A stretch of 64,000 bases of DNA from the NCBI RefSeq assembly GCF_018390575.1, contig NZ_JAHBCJ010000007.1:109929-173928 (forward strand), read 5' to 3'. A model generated the notes under the pieces. It saw only the letters and a program-made list of their open reading frames with translations. It ran no database searches and was not told the origin of the DNA. This DNA comes from Bhargavaea massiliensis (lineage in GTDB: Bacteria; Bacillota; Bacilli; Bacillales_A; Planococcaceae). Shown piece after piece: positions 10,987 to 19,052 of this stretch. The position numbers were made by a program, and so were the translations under genes. The stretch's first letter is position 1; each line of letters opens with the position of its first letter.

Positions 10987-11421
10987 TTAAAGCGCGTCAA
11001 TCGCCATATCCTGTTTTTCCGCGAGTCCGTGGATGTCGCAGACGGGCATCCAGCGGATTTGGAGTTTGAGCCCCTGGTCTTTGCCATCTCCGGTGACGGT
11101 GTGTTCCCATTGGTCAGGGCCGTCTCCCCGGTATTCCAGCTGGAAGATTGTGCGTTCGTACTTCCTGTCACGGTGACGGGGGAAGTACGTGTTTTTCGCG
11201 AGCTTGCCAATCAGGACCAGGTCATCCTTCTGAATGCCTGTCTCTTCTTCAATCTCGCGATAAAGTGCATCCATCAAGAGTTCGCCGCGGTCGATCGTTC
11301 CGCCCGGCACTTGCACACCCGATTCGGGATGATCCTTCATCGTGTAAACGAGCAACTGCTGGTCCGGCCCGTTTCCGCGAGTAATATAAGCCAGTACTTT
11401 TTTTCTAAGCTCAACCATCAT
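10987..11421 (-). CDS. NUDIX hydrolase
   Basis: 144-aa NUDIX pyrophosphohydrolase; the substrate cannot be read from the sequence. The Nudix box is complete: GGTIDRGELLMDALYREI followed by EEETGI. The ATG at 11421 is the best start since AGGAGGT lies ten bases upstream; a GTG at 11433 overlaps that site. It converges on the NERD gene and is divergent from the cyd region. Confidence 0.88.
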   Translation of the reverse strand: MMVELRKKVLAYITRGNGPDQQLLVYTMKDHPESGVQVPGGTIDRGELLMDALYREIEEETGIQKDDLVLIGKLAKNTYFPRHRDRKYERTIFQLEYRGDGPDQWEHTVTGDGKDQGLKLQIRWMPVCDIHGLAEKQDMAIDAL

Positions 11422-11585
11422 AACGGCCGGCACCTCCTGTATAGTGTGATTTATTCAGTATATCCAATTCTTTGAAAGTTCGCAACTCTAAATGTCACGA
11501 GTTTGTCACTTGACCCTAACAATATTGTCATAGCAAGCTCAGAGTTCTGCCTTATTTAAAGCGTTAATCCCTCTACTAGCGGGGG

Positions 11586-11591
11586 TATACT
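11586..11591 (+). promoter_or_regulatory. Candidate -10 element of the cyd operon
   Basis: TATACT at 11586-11591 lies 25 bases before the first small reading frame. No good -35 is visible 16-18 bases upstream, so an activator may be needed. I looked for a Rex-like palindrome (TTGTGAA-type) and saw none convincing. Confidence 0.4.
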
Positions 11592-11616
11592 GTTTTAAGA
11601 AGGAGAGGGATGCCTC

Positions 11617-11712
11617 GTGTATAAGAAGCAGGAACGCTGGCTCATGTGGCTTGCATTCGCCGTGGCAGCCATTATGCTGCTGTCGATTGCCGGCAGGATC
11701 TTTGGGGGATGA
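11617..11712 (+). CDS. 31-aa single-span membrane protein upstream of cydA
   Basis: A short reading frame starts with GTG at 11617, seven bases after AAGGAGAGGGA. It codes for MYKKQERWLMWLAFAVAA, then IMLLSIAGRIFGG: a basic N-terminus and one hydrophobic helix. cydA begins 51 bases downstream, so it is probably the first gene of the operon. Its size and topology resemble the accessory single-helix subunits of bd oxidases (CydS, CydX, CydH), but it is not CydS, which is encoded after cydB. It may be a further oxidase subunit, an assembly peptide or a leader peptide. Confidence 0.55.
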   Translation: MYKKQERWLMWLAFAVAAIMLLSIAGRIFGG

Positions 11713-11763
11713 CTACGTGTACATACCCCAAATCAATGCGTACCAAACGAGGGAGCTGACATA

Positions 11764-13128
11764 ATGGGAAACGAAGAAGCTGTGTTTTTTTCAAGAGTCC
11801 TTACTGAGCTGACCTTGAGCTTTCACATCATCTACGCGACGATCGGCGTCGGTGTGCCGCTCATGATCATGATTGCCCAATGGGTGGGCATCAAGAAAAA
11901 TGACGAACATTACATTCTCCTCGCCCGCCGCTGGGCAAGAGGATTTGTCATCACGGTCGCGGTCGGGGTCGTGACCGGAACGGCCATCGGGATGCAGTTG
12001 TCGCTGCTGTGGCCGAACTTCATGGAACTGGCGGGGCATGTCATTGCGCTTCCGCTGTTTATGGAAACTTTTGCGTTCTTCTTTGAAGCGATCTTCCTTG
12101 GAATCTATCTCTACACCTGGGACCGGTTTGATAATCAGAAAAAGCATCTCCTGCTGCTCGTTCCGGTGGCGCTCGGTGCATCGTTCTCGGCCGTGTTCAT
12201 CACCATCGTGAATGCCTTCATGAACGCGCCGCAAGGCTTTGACATCGTGGACGGAAACCTCGTCAACATCCAGCCGCTCGTTGCGATGTTCAACCCGGCG
12301 ATGCCGACCAAGGTTGCCCACGTCGTCATCACGGCATACATGACCTCCGCGTTTGTCCTTGCAGCCATCGCGGCGTTCCGGCTTCTCAAGGGCTCCAATC
12401 ACGAATACCACAAAAAGGCGCTGTTCCTGACGATGAAACTCGGACTGATCTTCTCGATCGGGGCCGCTGTCATCGGCGACTTCTCGGGGAAATACCTGGC
12501 CGAGTACCAGCCTGAAAAACTGGCCGCCGCTGAATGGCACTTTGAGACCGAAGGCGAGGCGCCGCTCATGCTGTACGGCGTGCTCGATGGCCAGGAAGTC
12601 AAATACGCGATAAAGATTCCATACGCGCTCAGCATTCTCGCGCACTCGGATCCGACTGCTGAAGTGATCGGGCTGAATGAATTCCCGGAAGATGAAATCC
12701 CGCCGCTCTACATCCACTACCTGTTCGACACGATGGTCATGATCGGTATGTTCATGATCCTCATCTCCGGGCTGTACTGGCTCGGCAGGCACCTGCGCTG
12801 GCAGTTCATTCATTCCAGATGGTACCGCTGGCTGATTGTCGCGGGCGGACCGCTAACCATCATTGCGATTGAAGCCGGATGGTGGTTCGCGGAAGTCGGG
12901 CGCCAGCCGTGGATTCTCCGCGACATCATGAAAGTGCCGGAAGCCGCCACAACAAGCGGCCATGTCGACACAATGCTTTATCTGTTTGCGGCGCTTTATC
13001 TCGTCCTCGGCGTCGGAAGCGTCGTCGTCCTGAGACGGATGTTCCGCAACAATCCGGTTGAGCGCGAGATCGCCGACCGCGAAGCGGAAGCCATTGAAGG
13101 CAACCGGAAAGGCGGTGATCACCGATGA
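11764..13128 (+). CDS. cydA: Cytochrome bd-type quinol oxidase subunit I
   Basis: Haem-bearing subunit of a bd-type terminal oxidase that passes electrons from quinol to oxygen in the membrane. The 454-aa protein has the expected row of membrane helices, begins RVLTELTLSFHIIYATIGV with the haem-ligand His of the first helix, and shows GHVIALPLFMETFAFFFEAI. The short Q-loop agrees with the YthA/Geobacillus type rather than the E. coli type. RBS is GAGGGAG. The gene overlaps cydB by four bases. Confidence 0.93.
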   Translation: MGNEEAVFFSRVLTELTLSFHIIYATIGVGVPLMIMIAQWVGIKKNDEHYILLARRWARGFVITVAVGVVTGTAIGMQLSLLWPNFMELAGHVIALPLFMETFAFFFEAIFLGIYLYTWDRFDNQKKHLLLLVPVALGASFSAVFITIVNAFMNAPQGFDIVDGNLVNIQPLVAMFNPAMPTKVAHVVITAYMTSAFVLAAIAAFRLLKGSNHEYHKKALFLTMKLGLIFSIGAAVIGDFSGKYLAEYQPEKLAAAEWHFETEGEAPLMLYGVLDGQEVKYAIKIPYALSILAHSDPTAEVIGLNEFPEDEIPPLYIHYLFDTMVMIGMFMILISGLYWLGRHLRWQFIHSRWYRWLIVAGGPLTIIAIEAGWWFAEVGRQPWILRDIMKVPEAATTSGHVDTMLYLFAALYLVLGVGSVVVLRRMFRNNPVEREIADREAEAIEGNRKGGDHR

Positions 13129-14153
13129 GCCTTGAAGTGCTGGGAATCACGGTCCTCATGACGTTCCTGTTCGGCTACATCATCGTCGGCGCCATCGACT
13201 TCGGCGCCGGGTTCTTCAACGCCTACAGCCTGCTGACGGGAAAAGAACGCATCCTGACGAATGTCATCCAGCGCTACCTGTCGCCCGTATGGGAAGTGAC
13301 GAACGTTTTCCTCGTGTTCTTCTTTGTCGGGATGGTCGGATTCTTCCCGTCAACGGCGTTCTACTATGGAACGACCATGCTTGTACCTTTAAGTATCGCT
13401 CTGATCCTGCTGGCAATACGCGGATCGTATTACGCGTTTGAAACGTATGGCGCCCGCGGCCACAAAGGCTACTCGTTCATGTACGGGCTCGCCGGCTTGC
13501 TGCTCCCGGCTTCACTCTCGATCGTACTCACGATCTCTGAGGGCGGTTTTATCGACATGGTCGACGGCCAGCCGGTGCTGGATTACGGGGCACTGTTCAC
13601 GAGTCCGCTTACCTGGTCAATCGTCTTCCTGTCGATAGCTGCGACCCTCTACATCTCGGCGGTGTTCCTCACCTGGTATGCCGACAAGGCGGGGGACCGC
13701 GATGCGACGGAACTGCTTAGGAAATATGCGCTCATCTGGTCGCTTCCGACGATCATCACGGCAGGCGGCATCGTCTGGGAGCTTCGCAGCCACAACGCAG
13801 AACACTACAATCAGCTGCTCGGCCTCTGGTGGATGTTCGCACTGTCCGGCGCGCTCTTTATCGGCACAGTTTACCTGCTCTGGAAACGGCATAACTACGG
13901 CCTCGCAGTCTGGCTCCTGATCGGCCAGTTCGCGCTCGCCTTCTACGGTTACGGAATCGCCCACTACCCGTACCTGCTGTATCCGCACCTGACGATCCAT
14001 GACAGCTTTACTAACCCGGCAATGGCGACCGCTCTGATCATCGCCTTCATCCTCGGGCTCGGGCTGCTCATCCCGTCGCTCTACCTGCTCCTGCGCCTGT
14101 TCCTCTTCAACAAGGACTACGTGAAAGGGCGCAAAAAAGACGAACACGCCTAA
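13125..14153 (+). CDS. cydB: Cytochrome bd-type quinol oxidase subunit II
   Basis: Second large subunit of the oxidase, 342 aa, nine or so hydrophobic helices; it pairs with CydA and stabilises the haem site. The N-terminal segment LFGYIIVGAIDFGAGFFNAY is typical of YthB/CydB. It starts in an ATGA overlap with cydA, and the cydS start lies 21 bases after its stop. Confidence 0.93.
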   Translation: MSLEVLGITVLMTFLFGYIIVGAIDFGAGFFNAYSLLTGKERILTNVIQRYLSPVWEVTNVFLVFFFVGMVGFFPSTAFYYGTTMLVPLSIALILLAIRGSYYAFETYGARGHKGYSFMYGLAGLLLPASLSIVLTISEGGFIDMVDGQPVLDYGALFTSPLTWSIVFLSIAATLYISAVFLTWYADKAGDRDATELLRKYALIWSLPTIITAGGIVWELRSHNAEHYNQLLGLWWMFALSGALFIGTVYLLWKRHNYGLAVWLLIGQFALAFYGYGIAHYPYLLYPHLTIHDSFTNPAMATALIIAFILGLGLLIPSLYLLLRLFLFNKDYVKGRKKDEHA

Positions 14154-14174
14154 AGGGCGAAGGAGGCAAAACCA

Positions 14175-14297
14175 ATGGATGAATTCCTCATGTTCTACGC
14201 ACCATTCATCGTGCTGATCGGCGCGATCATCCTCGCCTTCATCGTCGCCCCGATGGACGGAGCGGCGACAAGGCCACCGAAGGAAAAGAAGAAGTGA
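14175..14297 (+). CDS. cydS: Small bd oxidase subunit CydS
   Basis: 40-aa single-helix protein starting MDEFLMFYAPFIVLIG, with a basic C-terminal tail. The order and the motif FLxxYAP match, from memory, the 33-residue CydS seen in the Geobacillus bd oxidase structure, where it shields a haem site in CydA. RBS is AAGGAGGC, eight bases before the ATG. It is too short for usual ORF cut-offs and easily missed. Confidence 0.8.
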   Translation: MDEFLMFYAPFIVLIGAIILAFIVAPMDGAATRPPKEKKK

Positions 14298-14304
14298 AGG
14301 AAGG

Positions 14305-14337
14305 AAGCCGTCCCGGGTTTGCGGGGCGGCTTTCTTT
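14305..14337 (+). terminator. Terminator of the cyd operon
   Basis: AAGCCGTCCCG pairs with CGGGGCGGCTT (one G-T pair), followed by a T-rich run, eight bases after cydS. Confidence 0.92.
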
Positions 14338-14351
14338 TGGGGTGAGGAGGG

Positions 14352-14554
14352 GAGTGCTTCGAAGCTTTGGGCGAGTGCTTCGGGATTTGTTGCGGGTGCT
14401 TCGAAAAGTTTCCCGAGTGACTCCATTCAACTAATCGCCGGATTCTTTGTGAGTTTTATTAGAAAGGGGCGAGTGCTTCAAAATGTGCGATGAGTGCGTC
14501 CAAACTCAGGCCGAGTGCATCCAAATCTTCGCTCAGCGCTTCGAATATGTGTCT
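14352..14554. repeat. Array 5: eight 21-bp imperfect tandem repeats in two blocks
   Basis: Block one has units at 14352, 14373, 14394 and 14415; block two at 14471, 14492, 14513 and 14534. The period is exactly 21 bp. The core is GAGTGCTTCGAA with variants; the second half of each unit varies. Between the blocks lie 35 unrelated bases. The array fills most of the gap between cydS and rlmCD; 14555-14643 shows only the AT-rich rlmCD leader. Confidence 0.88.
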
Positions 14555-14643
14555 AAACTTATTTAAGGACCGGCAGAATCTAATAAAACCCGCTCCGTTC
14601 TGCTAAAATAAACCCAACTGCACTGAATCGGAGGAAAACATAC

Positions 14644-16011
14644 ATGGCTTACGCAGTCCAACCGAACGACCGGCTCACCGGCGAGATCACCGACCTGACC
14701 CATGACGGCTCAGGCGTGGCGAAGATCGACGGCTATCCGCTTTTCATTCCCGGGGCGCTCCCGGGCGAGACCGTCGAATTCAAGGTCACCAAAACGCTCA
14801 AGAAATATGGCTTCGCCAAGCTCCTCAACATCATCGAACCGTCCGAAGACCGCGTCGAGCCGCCGTGCCCGGTATTTCCGGAGTGCGGGGGCTGCCAGAT
14901 CCAGCACCTGTCCTATGAGGGCCAGCTGGAGCGCAAGCGCAAAATGGTCCGGGACGTCATGGACCGGATCGCGAAGCTGCCTGATGTCCCGGTTCATCCG
15001 GTTAAGGGCATGGAGCACCCGTGGCGCTATCGGAACAAGTCCCAGATCCCGTTCGCGGAGCGGGACGGAAAAGTTGTCGCAGGATTTTTCCGCCGAGGCA
15101 CCCACACGATCATGGACACCGAGACGTGCCTGATCCAGTCGACCGAGGCCGACGTCGTCATGCGCACGATCAAGCACAGCTTGCACGAGCTCGGGATCAA
15201 GGCGTATGACGAACAAAAGGACAAGGGCTTCCTGCGCCACGTGGTCATCCGGAAAGGGAAGGCGACCGGTGAGACGATGGTCGTCCTCGTTACCCGGAAT
15301 CGCAAATTCAAGAAAAAAGACGAAGTTGTCGACCTGATCCGCGGCGTGTTGCCGGACGTCACATCGATCGTCCAGAACGTCAATGACCGGAAAACGAACG
15401 TCATCATGGGGGACGAGACCATCACGCTCTACGGACCGCCCGTCATCACCGACAAAATTGGCGGTGTGACATTCGAAATCTCCGCCCGCTCGTTCTACCA
15501 GATCAACCCCGACCAGACGGAAGTCCTGTACTCACAGGCTCTCGACTACGCCAACCTCAGCGGAAACGAAACCGTCATCGACGCCTACTGCGGCATCGGC
15601 ACCATCTCACTATTCCTCGCGAAGCAGGCGAAAGAAGTGTACGGTGTCGAAATTGTCCCTCAAGCAATCGAAGACGCCAAGCGCAATGCCGAGCTGAACG
15701 GCTTTACGAACACTCGTTTCGAAGCCGGAGCGGCAGAAGCCGTCATCCCGAGCTGGTACAAGGAAGGCAAACGATTCGACGTCCTCGTCGTCGACCCGCC
15801 TAGAAAAGGCTGCGACGAGCACCTTCTCCGGACCATCCTCGAGTACCGTCCGAAGCGCCTCGTGTACGTCAGCTGCAACCCGGCCACACTCGCCCGCGAC
15901 CTCCGCATCTTAGAGGACGGCGGCTACAAAACGAAGGAAGTCCAGCCGGTGGACATGTTCCCGCAGTCGAGTCACGTGGAAGCTGTTACTTGGCTGGAAC
16001 TCGATAGGTAA
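14644..16011 (+). CDS. rlmCD: 23S rRNA (uracil-5-)-methyltransferase RlmCD
   Basis: Makes m5U in 23S rRNA; the Bacillus enzyme modifies both U747 and U1939. The 455-aa protein has an N-terminal TRAM domain (about 1-60), an iron-sulfur cluster set with Cys75, Cys81, Cys84 and Cys162, a SAM-binding fold ([24 protein letters not shown]), VVDPPRKGC, and the catalytic Cys in YVSCNPATLARDL. RBS is GGAGG. The last 40 bases recur at 19552 and 23641, so its 3' end looks like an integration site. Confidence 0.97.
   Translation: MAYAVQPNDRLTGEITDLTHDGSGVAKIDGYPLFIPGALPGETVEFKVTKTLKKYGFAKLLNIIEPSEDRVEPPCPVFPECGGCQIQHLSYEGQLERKRKMVRDVMDRIAKLPDVPVHPVKGMEHPWRYRNKSQIPFAERDGKVVAGFFRRGTHTIMDTETCLIQSTEADVVMRTIKHSLHELGIKAYDEQKDKGFLRHVVIRKGKATGETMVVLVTRNRKFKKKDEVVDLIRGVLPDVTSIVQNVNDRKTNVIMGDETITLYGPPVITDKIGGVTFEISARSFYQINPDQTEVLYSQALDYANLSGNETVIDAYCGIGTISLFLAKQAKEVYGVEIVPQAIEDAKRNAELNGFTNTRFEAGAAEAVIPSWYKEGKRFDVLVVDPPRKGCDEHLLRTILEYRPKRLVYVSCNPATLARDLRILEDGGYKTKEVQPVDMFPQSSHVEAVTWLELDR
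15969..16008 (+). repeat. att-like repeat copy A (3' end of rlmCD)
   Basis: The final codons of intact rlmCD, from GAGTCACGTGGAAG to the stop region. Copies B and C downstream match most of these bases in the same orientation. This is the left boundary of the accessory block. Confidence 0.7.
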
Positions 16012-16090
16012 CTAATCAATTAAGCCGTTTCTCAGTCTAACTCATCTTATCGGCTGCTAAAAATAAAGGAATTAGATGGAGGATGTCCAG

Positions 16091-16441
16091 ATGCAAAATG
16101 TAATTCCTGCATTCCGCATTGCTGACTATCAAAGAAGTAAGGCGTTTTACGTGGAAGGAATGGGGTTTCAAGTCGATTGGGAGCATCGATTTGAACCTGA
16201 TTTCCCTGCCTTTGTTCAGATTTCTAAGGAGGGGATGGCCATTTATTTGACCGAACATGCTGGTGACTGTGAAGCTGGCGGGCTAATTCACTTTTTTGTT
16301 CCCGATGTTGATAGATGGTACGACGAATTAAAAAATCTAGCGGAACCTCCAAACGAAGATCTGGAAGGACTTCGCATGATGACAGTTGTGGATCCTGATG
16401 GAAATCAATTGCGCATATGTACTCGCTTATCTGCGTCATGA
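16091..16441 (+). CDS. VOC family (glyoxalase/bleomycin-resistance fold) protein
   Basis: 116-aa single-domain VOC protein. It starts MQNVIPAFRIADYQRSKAFY and has paired beta-alpha-beta-beta-beta halves, ending VVDPDGNQLRICTR, typical of the bleomycin-resistance or glyoxalase-like branch. Substrate unknown. The ATG at 16091 follows GGAGG by eight bases; an in-frame ATG at 16076 precedes that site. It stands directly after rlmCD copy A. Confidence 0.8.
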   Translation: MQNVIPAFRIADYQRSKAFYVEGMGFQVDWEHRFEPDFPAFVQISKEGMAIYLTEHAGDCEAGGLIHFFVPDVDRWYDELKNLAEPPNEDLEGLRMMTVVDPDGNQLRICTRLSAS

Positions 16442-16462
16442 ACAACGAGAACTAAAATTAGC

Positions 16463-16510
16463 ACCGGGCATCCGAGTGATCTGAAGTCACTTGGTTGCCC
16501 GGTATTTTTG
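16463..16510. terminator. Bidirectional terminator between VOC and monooxygenase genes
   Basis: ACCGGGCATCCGAGTGAT and its near-complement AGTCACTTGGTTGCCCGGT form a long stem, followed by ATTTTTG on the plus strand. Confidence 0.85.
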
Positions 16511-16525
16511 TCGAGTTGGGAGGAG

Positions 16526-17839
16526 CTACTTAAGCGGCAACCCAAAATGCTCACGTAAGGTCTGACCTTCATAGTTCGTTCTGAACAGACCTCTCTTTTG
16601 CAGTTCAGGGACAATCAATTCCACAAAGTCCTCTAAGCTTCCGGGTAACGTAGGGGGCATGAGGTTGAATCCATCAGCCACGCCTGCTTTAAACCACAGC
16701 TCCATCTGATCTGCAATTTCGTCGGGCGTGCCGATCAGGGTGAGATGCCCGCCTCCTGCACTCAGGTATCCCAACAGCTCCCTTACTGTAGGCTGTGTAT
16801 CGTTTATAATCTCCAGGATCGTTTCGTAACGGCCGACCGGGCCGGTAAATTCCTCAACCGGGGGAAGGGGAGGCACGGGCTGATCGATCTCCCAGCCCGA
16901 ACAGTCTTGCCGGATAAAGTAGCTTAACTGCTTTAAAGCCGTTTCAAGCGGCAATTGCTCATCTAAGGCTGCTTTTTTGGCCAACGCCTCTTCGCGTGTG
17001 TGCCCCACATAGGTAACCAGCCCCGGAAACACTTTGATGTGTCTTTGATTGGCATCTTGCCGGTGAACTTGTTCATCTAATTTTCCGCGGAACCTTTTGG
17101 CTTGCTTGAGGTTCCAGGACACCGAATAAACGGCATCGGCGTATTTGGCCGCCAATGCGATGCCTGGTTTGGATGCCCCCGCTTGCATCAGTACCGGTTT
17201 ACCCTGTGGGCTTTTTGGTGTAGTGGACGGCCCATGCACCTTAAAATAGGTGCCCTCGTGGCTGATTGGCCGGATGCCGGAAGGATCGATCAGTTCCCCT
17301 GTTTCCCGCTGATGGACGAAGTCATTGCCGTCCCATGAAACAAACAGCTTATTCATTAAATCAGCAAACTCATCCGCTTTCTCGTAACGTTTGTCATGTG
17401 AAGGCAGTTTCTCCATCCCGTGATTCAGTGCTTCCAAATCGGTCATGGACGTAACCAGATTCCAGCCGACACGCCCATTCGTAATGTGGTCCAGGCTTAA
17501 CAGCTGGCGGGAAGCGGTAAAAGGATTGGAAAACGTACTTGAAATCGTCGAAACCAATCCCACATGTTCCGTCACTTGAGAAATGGCCGTCAAATTGACG
17601 ACCGGATCAAACCAAAAGGCAGGCATGTCAGTGGAATGTTTGCCGGGAAACGACTGATTGTCCGCAAAGAACACCGCATCGAAGTAACCCCTTTCGGCCA
17701 GCTGCGCCAATGACTGGTAATAGGAAATGTCTCCGATGCGCTCGATGCTTGAGTCCGGCATTAACCAAGCGGCCTGATGGTGCCCGCAGCCATAAAGCAA
17801 AACCCCGATGTTCAGCTGTTGATCTTGAGTCGATTTCAT
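16526..17839 (-). CDS. NtaA/DmoA-type flavin-dependent monooxygenase
   Basis: 437-aa luciferase-like monooxygenase of the NtaA/SnaA/DmoA/DszA branch, which uses reduced FMN from a separate reductase. Visible family signatures are DAVFFADNQ, NGRVGWNLVTS, PSPQGKPVLMQAGAS-like QGKPVLMQAGASKPG and AAKYADAVY. The ATG at 17839 follows GAGGTG; the frame opens 27 bases earlier. The SDR gene lies 50 bases upstream and a TPP riboswitch precedes both, so expression is expected to fall when thiamine pyrophosphate is plentiful. The likely substrate is therefore a thiamine-related or precursor compound, but that is inference. Confidence 0.85.
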   Translation of the reverse strand: MKSTQDQQLNIGVLLYGCGHHQAAWLMPDSSIERIGDISYYQSLAQLAERGYFDAVFFADNQSFPGKHSTDMPAFWFDPVVNLTAISQVTEHVGLVSTISSTFSNPFTASRQLLSLDHITNGRVGWNLVTSMTDLEALNHGMEKLPSHDKRYEKADEFADLMNKLFVSWDGNDFVHQRETGELIDPSGIRPISHEGTYFKVHGPSTTPKSPQGKPVLMQAGASKPGIALAAKYADAVYSVSWNLKQAKRFRGKLDEQVHRQDANQRHIKVFPGLVTYVGHTREEALAKKAALDEQLPLETALKQLSYFIRQDCSGWEIDQPVPPLPPVEEFTGPVGRYETILEIINDTQPTVRELLGYLSAGGGHLTLIGTPDEIADQMELWFKAGVADGFNLMPPTLPGSLEDFVELIVPELQKRGLFRTNYEGQTLREHFGLPLK

Positions 17840-17889
17840 TGTTTTACACCTCATCATCAGAACCATTGTTTTTCATTTGAGCGCGGGAA

Positions 17890-18645
17890 TCAGTTCATGG
17901 TCAGCCCGCCGTCCACCGTGATATTCTGACCCGTAATCCCATCAGCACTTTCCGAGCAGAGAAAAGCGACCATATTCGCTACATCTTGGGGAGTGGTCAC
18001 TTTCTTCAATGGGGTCGACTGGGCAATTAAATCAAATACCTCCGGTGTGGTCACAGCACTGGCATTTGTCGTTTTCAGTAATCCGCCTGAAACGACATTC
18101 GCCCTGATCCCGTATTGCCCCAATTCGGAAGCGAGATTGCGTGTAAAACCGATCAGTCCGGCTTTTGCAGTCGTGTATTCGTGATAAGGAACAACAGGGT
18201 TTTGATAGAGATTGGTGCCGATGCTTATGATGTTTCCGCTTTGCCGTTCAATAAATTGAGGCATGACGCTTTGAGCGATGTTAAATGCAGCCTTTAACGT
18301 ACCGTCCAGTTGTTTTTGATAGTCATCCCATGTGAGCTCTGTGAAAGGTTTCTGCTTGTTTGGATCGAACTTAAAATCGACCAATGCATTATTGACCACC
18401 ACATGAATCGGGCCAAAGTAGGCTGTCGCCTGTTCGATCATGTGATCGACTTCCTCACGATTGGTTACATCCGCCTGGATCGCAATCGCATTCTCTTTGC
18501 CGATTTCCGAAACCAGCTTTTCCGCAGCATCCTTGCTTTGATAGTAGTTGATCACCACCTGAAACCCTTGACCGGCCAATGTCTTCACAATAGATGCTCC
18601 CAAACCCCGGCTGCCGCCCGTCACCAATACAACCCTTGTCATCAT
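17890..18645 (-). CDS. SDR family oxidoreductase
   Basis: 251-aa short-chain dehydrogenase/reductase. The cofactor site is VLVTGGSRGLGAS. A Tyr-x3-Lys-like catalytic pair is present as YTTAK and the C-terminus has the usual GQNITVDGG. The NNALV replaces the common NNAG. Annotation pipelines would call it FabG-like, but it is more likely a catabolic enzyme paired with the monooxygenase. Start is ATG 18645 behind GGGGGTT; 18642 and 18657 are possible. It is the first gene after the TPP riboswitch. Confidence 0.85.
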   Translation of the reverse strand: MMTRVVLVTGGSRGLGASIVKTLAGQGFQVVINYYQSKDAAEKLVSEIGKENAIAIQADVTNREEVDHMIEQATAYFGPIHVVVNNALVDFKFDPNKQKPFTELTWDDYQKQLDGTLKAAFNIAQSVMPQFIERQSGNIISIGTNLYQNPVVPYHEYTTAKAGLIGFTRNLASELGQYGIRANVVSGGLLKTTNASAVTTPEVFDLIAQSTPLKKVTTPQDVANMVAFLCSESADGITGQNITVDGGLTMN

Positions 18646-18706
18646 AACAACCCCCATGTTTTTGATAGTGAGAAACAAAAAAATAAATAGCGATTGAAAA
18701 GTAAAA

Positions 18707-18737
18707 AACGCAACCTTCCATAGGAAGATTGCGTAAA
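18707..18737 (-). terminator. Riboswitch-controlled intrinsic terminator
   Basis: On the minus strand ACGCAATCTTCC pairs with GGAAGGTTGCGT, followed by TTTTT. It lies between the TPP aptamer and the SDR start, so it is the expected expression platform. Confidence 0.85.
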
Positions 18738-18790
18738 ACGATAACGTCATGATGAAAAGACACATGGCCCTTTACGGATGCATTAAAGTT

Positions 18791-18875
18791 CACACTTTCC
18801 TACGCTAGTTTTACCTAGATCAGGTTCAAAGGGTTTGAGTACACACTCATCTCAGTTAAAAAACACCCCTAGTGT
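18791..18875 (-). ncRNA. TPP riboswitch (THI element)
   Basis: The minus strand carries the full TPP aptamer: ACACTAGGGGTG, then CTGAGATGAG, then ACCCTTTGAACCTGATCTAG, the GTAAAACTAGCGTAGG segment, and AGTGT closing helix P1 with ACACT. It precedes an intrinsic terminator and the SDR-monooxygenase pair, so TPP binding should stop transcription of both. The established genes under this element make or import thiamine; a monooxygenase-SDR pair is unusual. Confidence 0.95.
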
Positions 18876-19052
18876 ATCGATATGAAATTGTGGTTAGTTG
18901 CTATTTCCACGACAAGCGTACCACGCTCTAACTTTTATTACAAATCAATTTCTGAATTAGTTAAAAGATTTAACTATCGGGGTATTTGCCAGGCGACGGA
19001 AAAGCATCCAGCAGAAGGGATGATGGGATTCATAAAGACAAATAAGAAATTT

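Noticed and set aside
9429-10990. Open frames rich in Ser/Pro or Arg/Met through arrays 3 and 4
   Set aside because: The 21-bp period equals seven codons, so stops are avoided by chance in several frames on both strands.
11480-11535. Rex operator before the cyd operon
   Set aside because: TTTGTCAC and nearby AACAATATTG do not form the expected TTGTGA-N-TCACAA palindrome.
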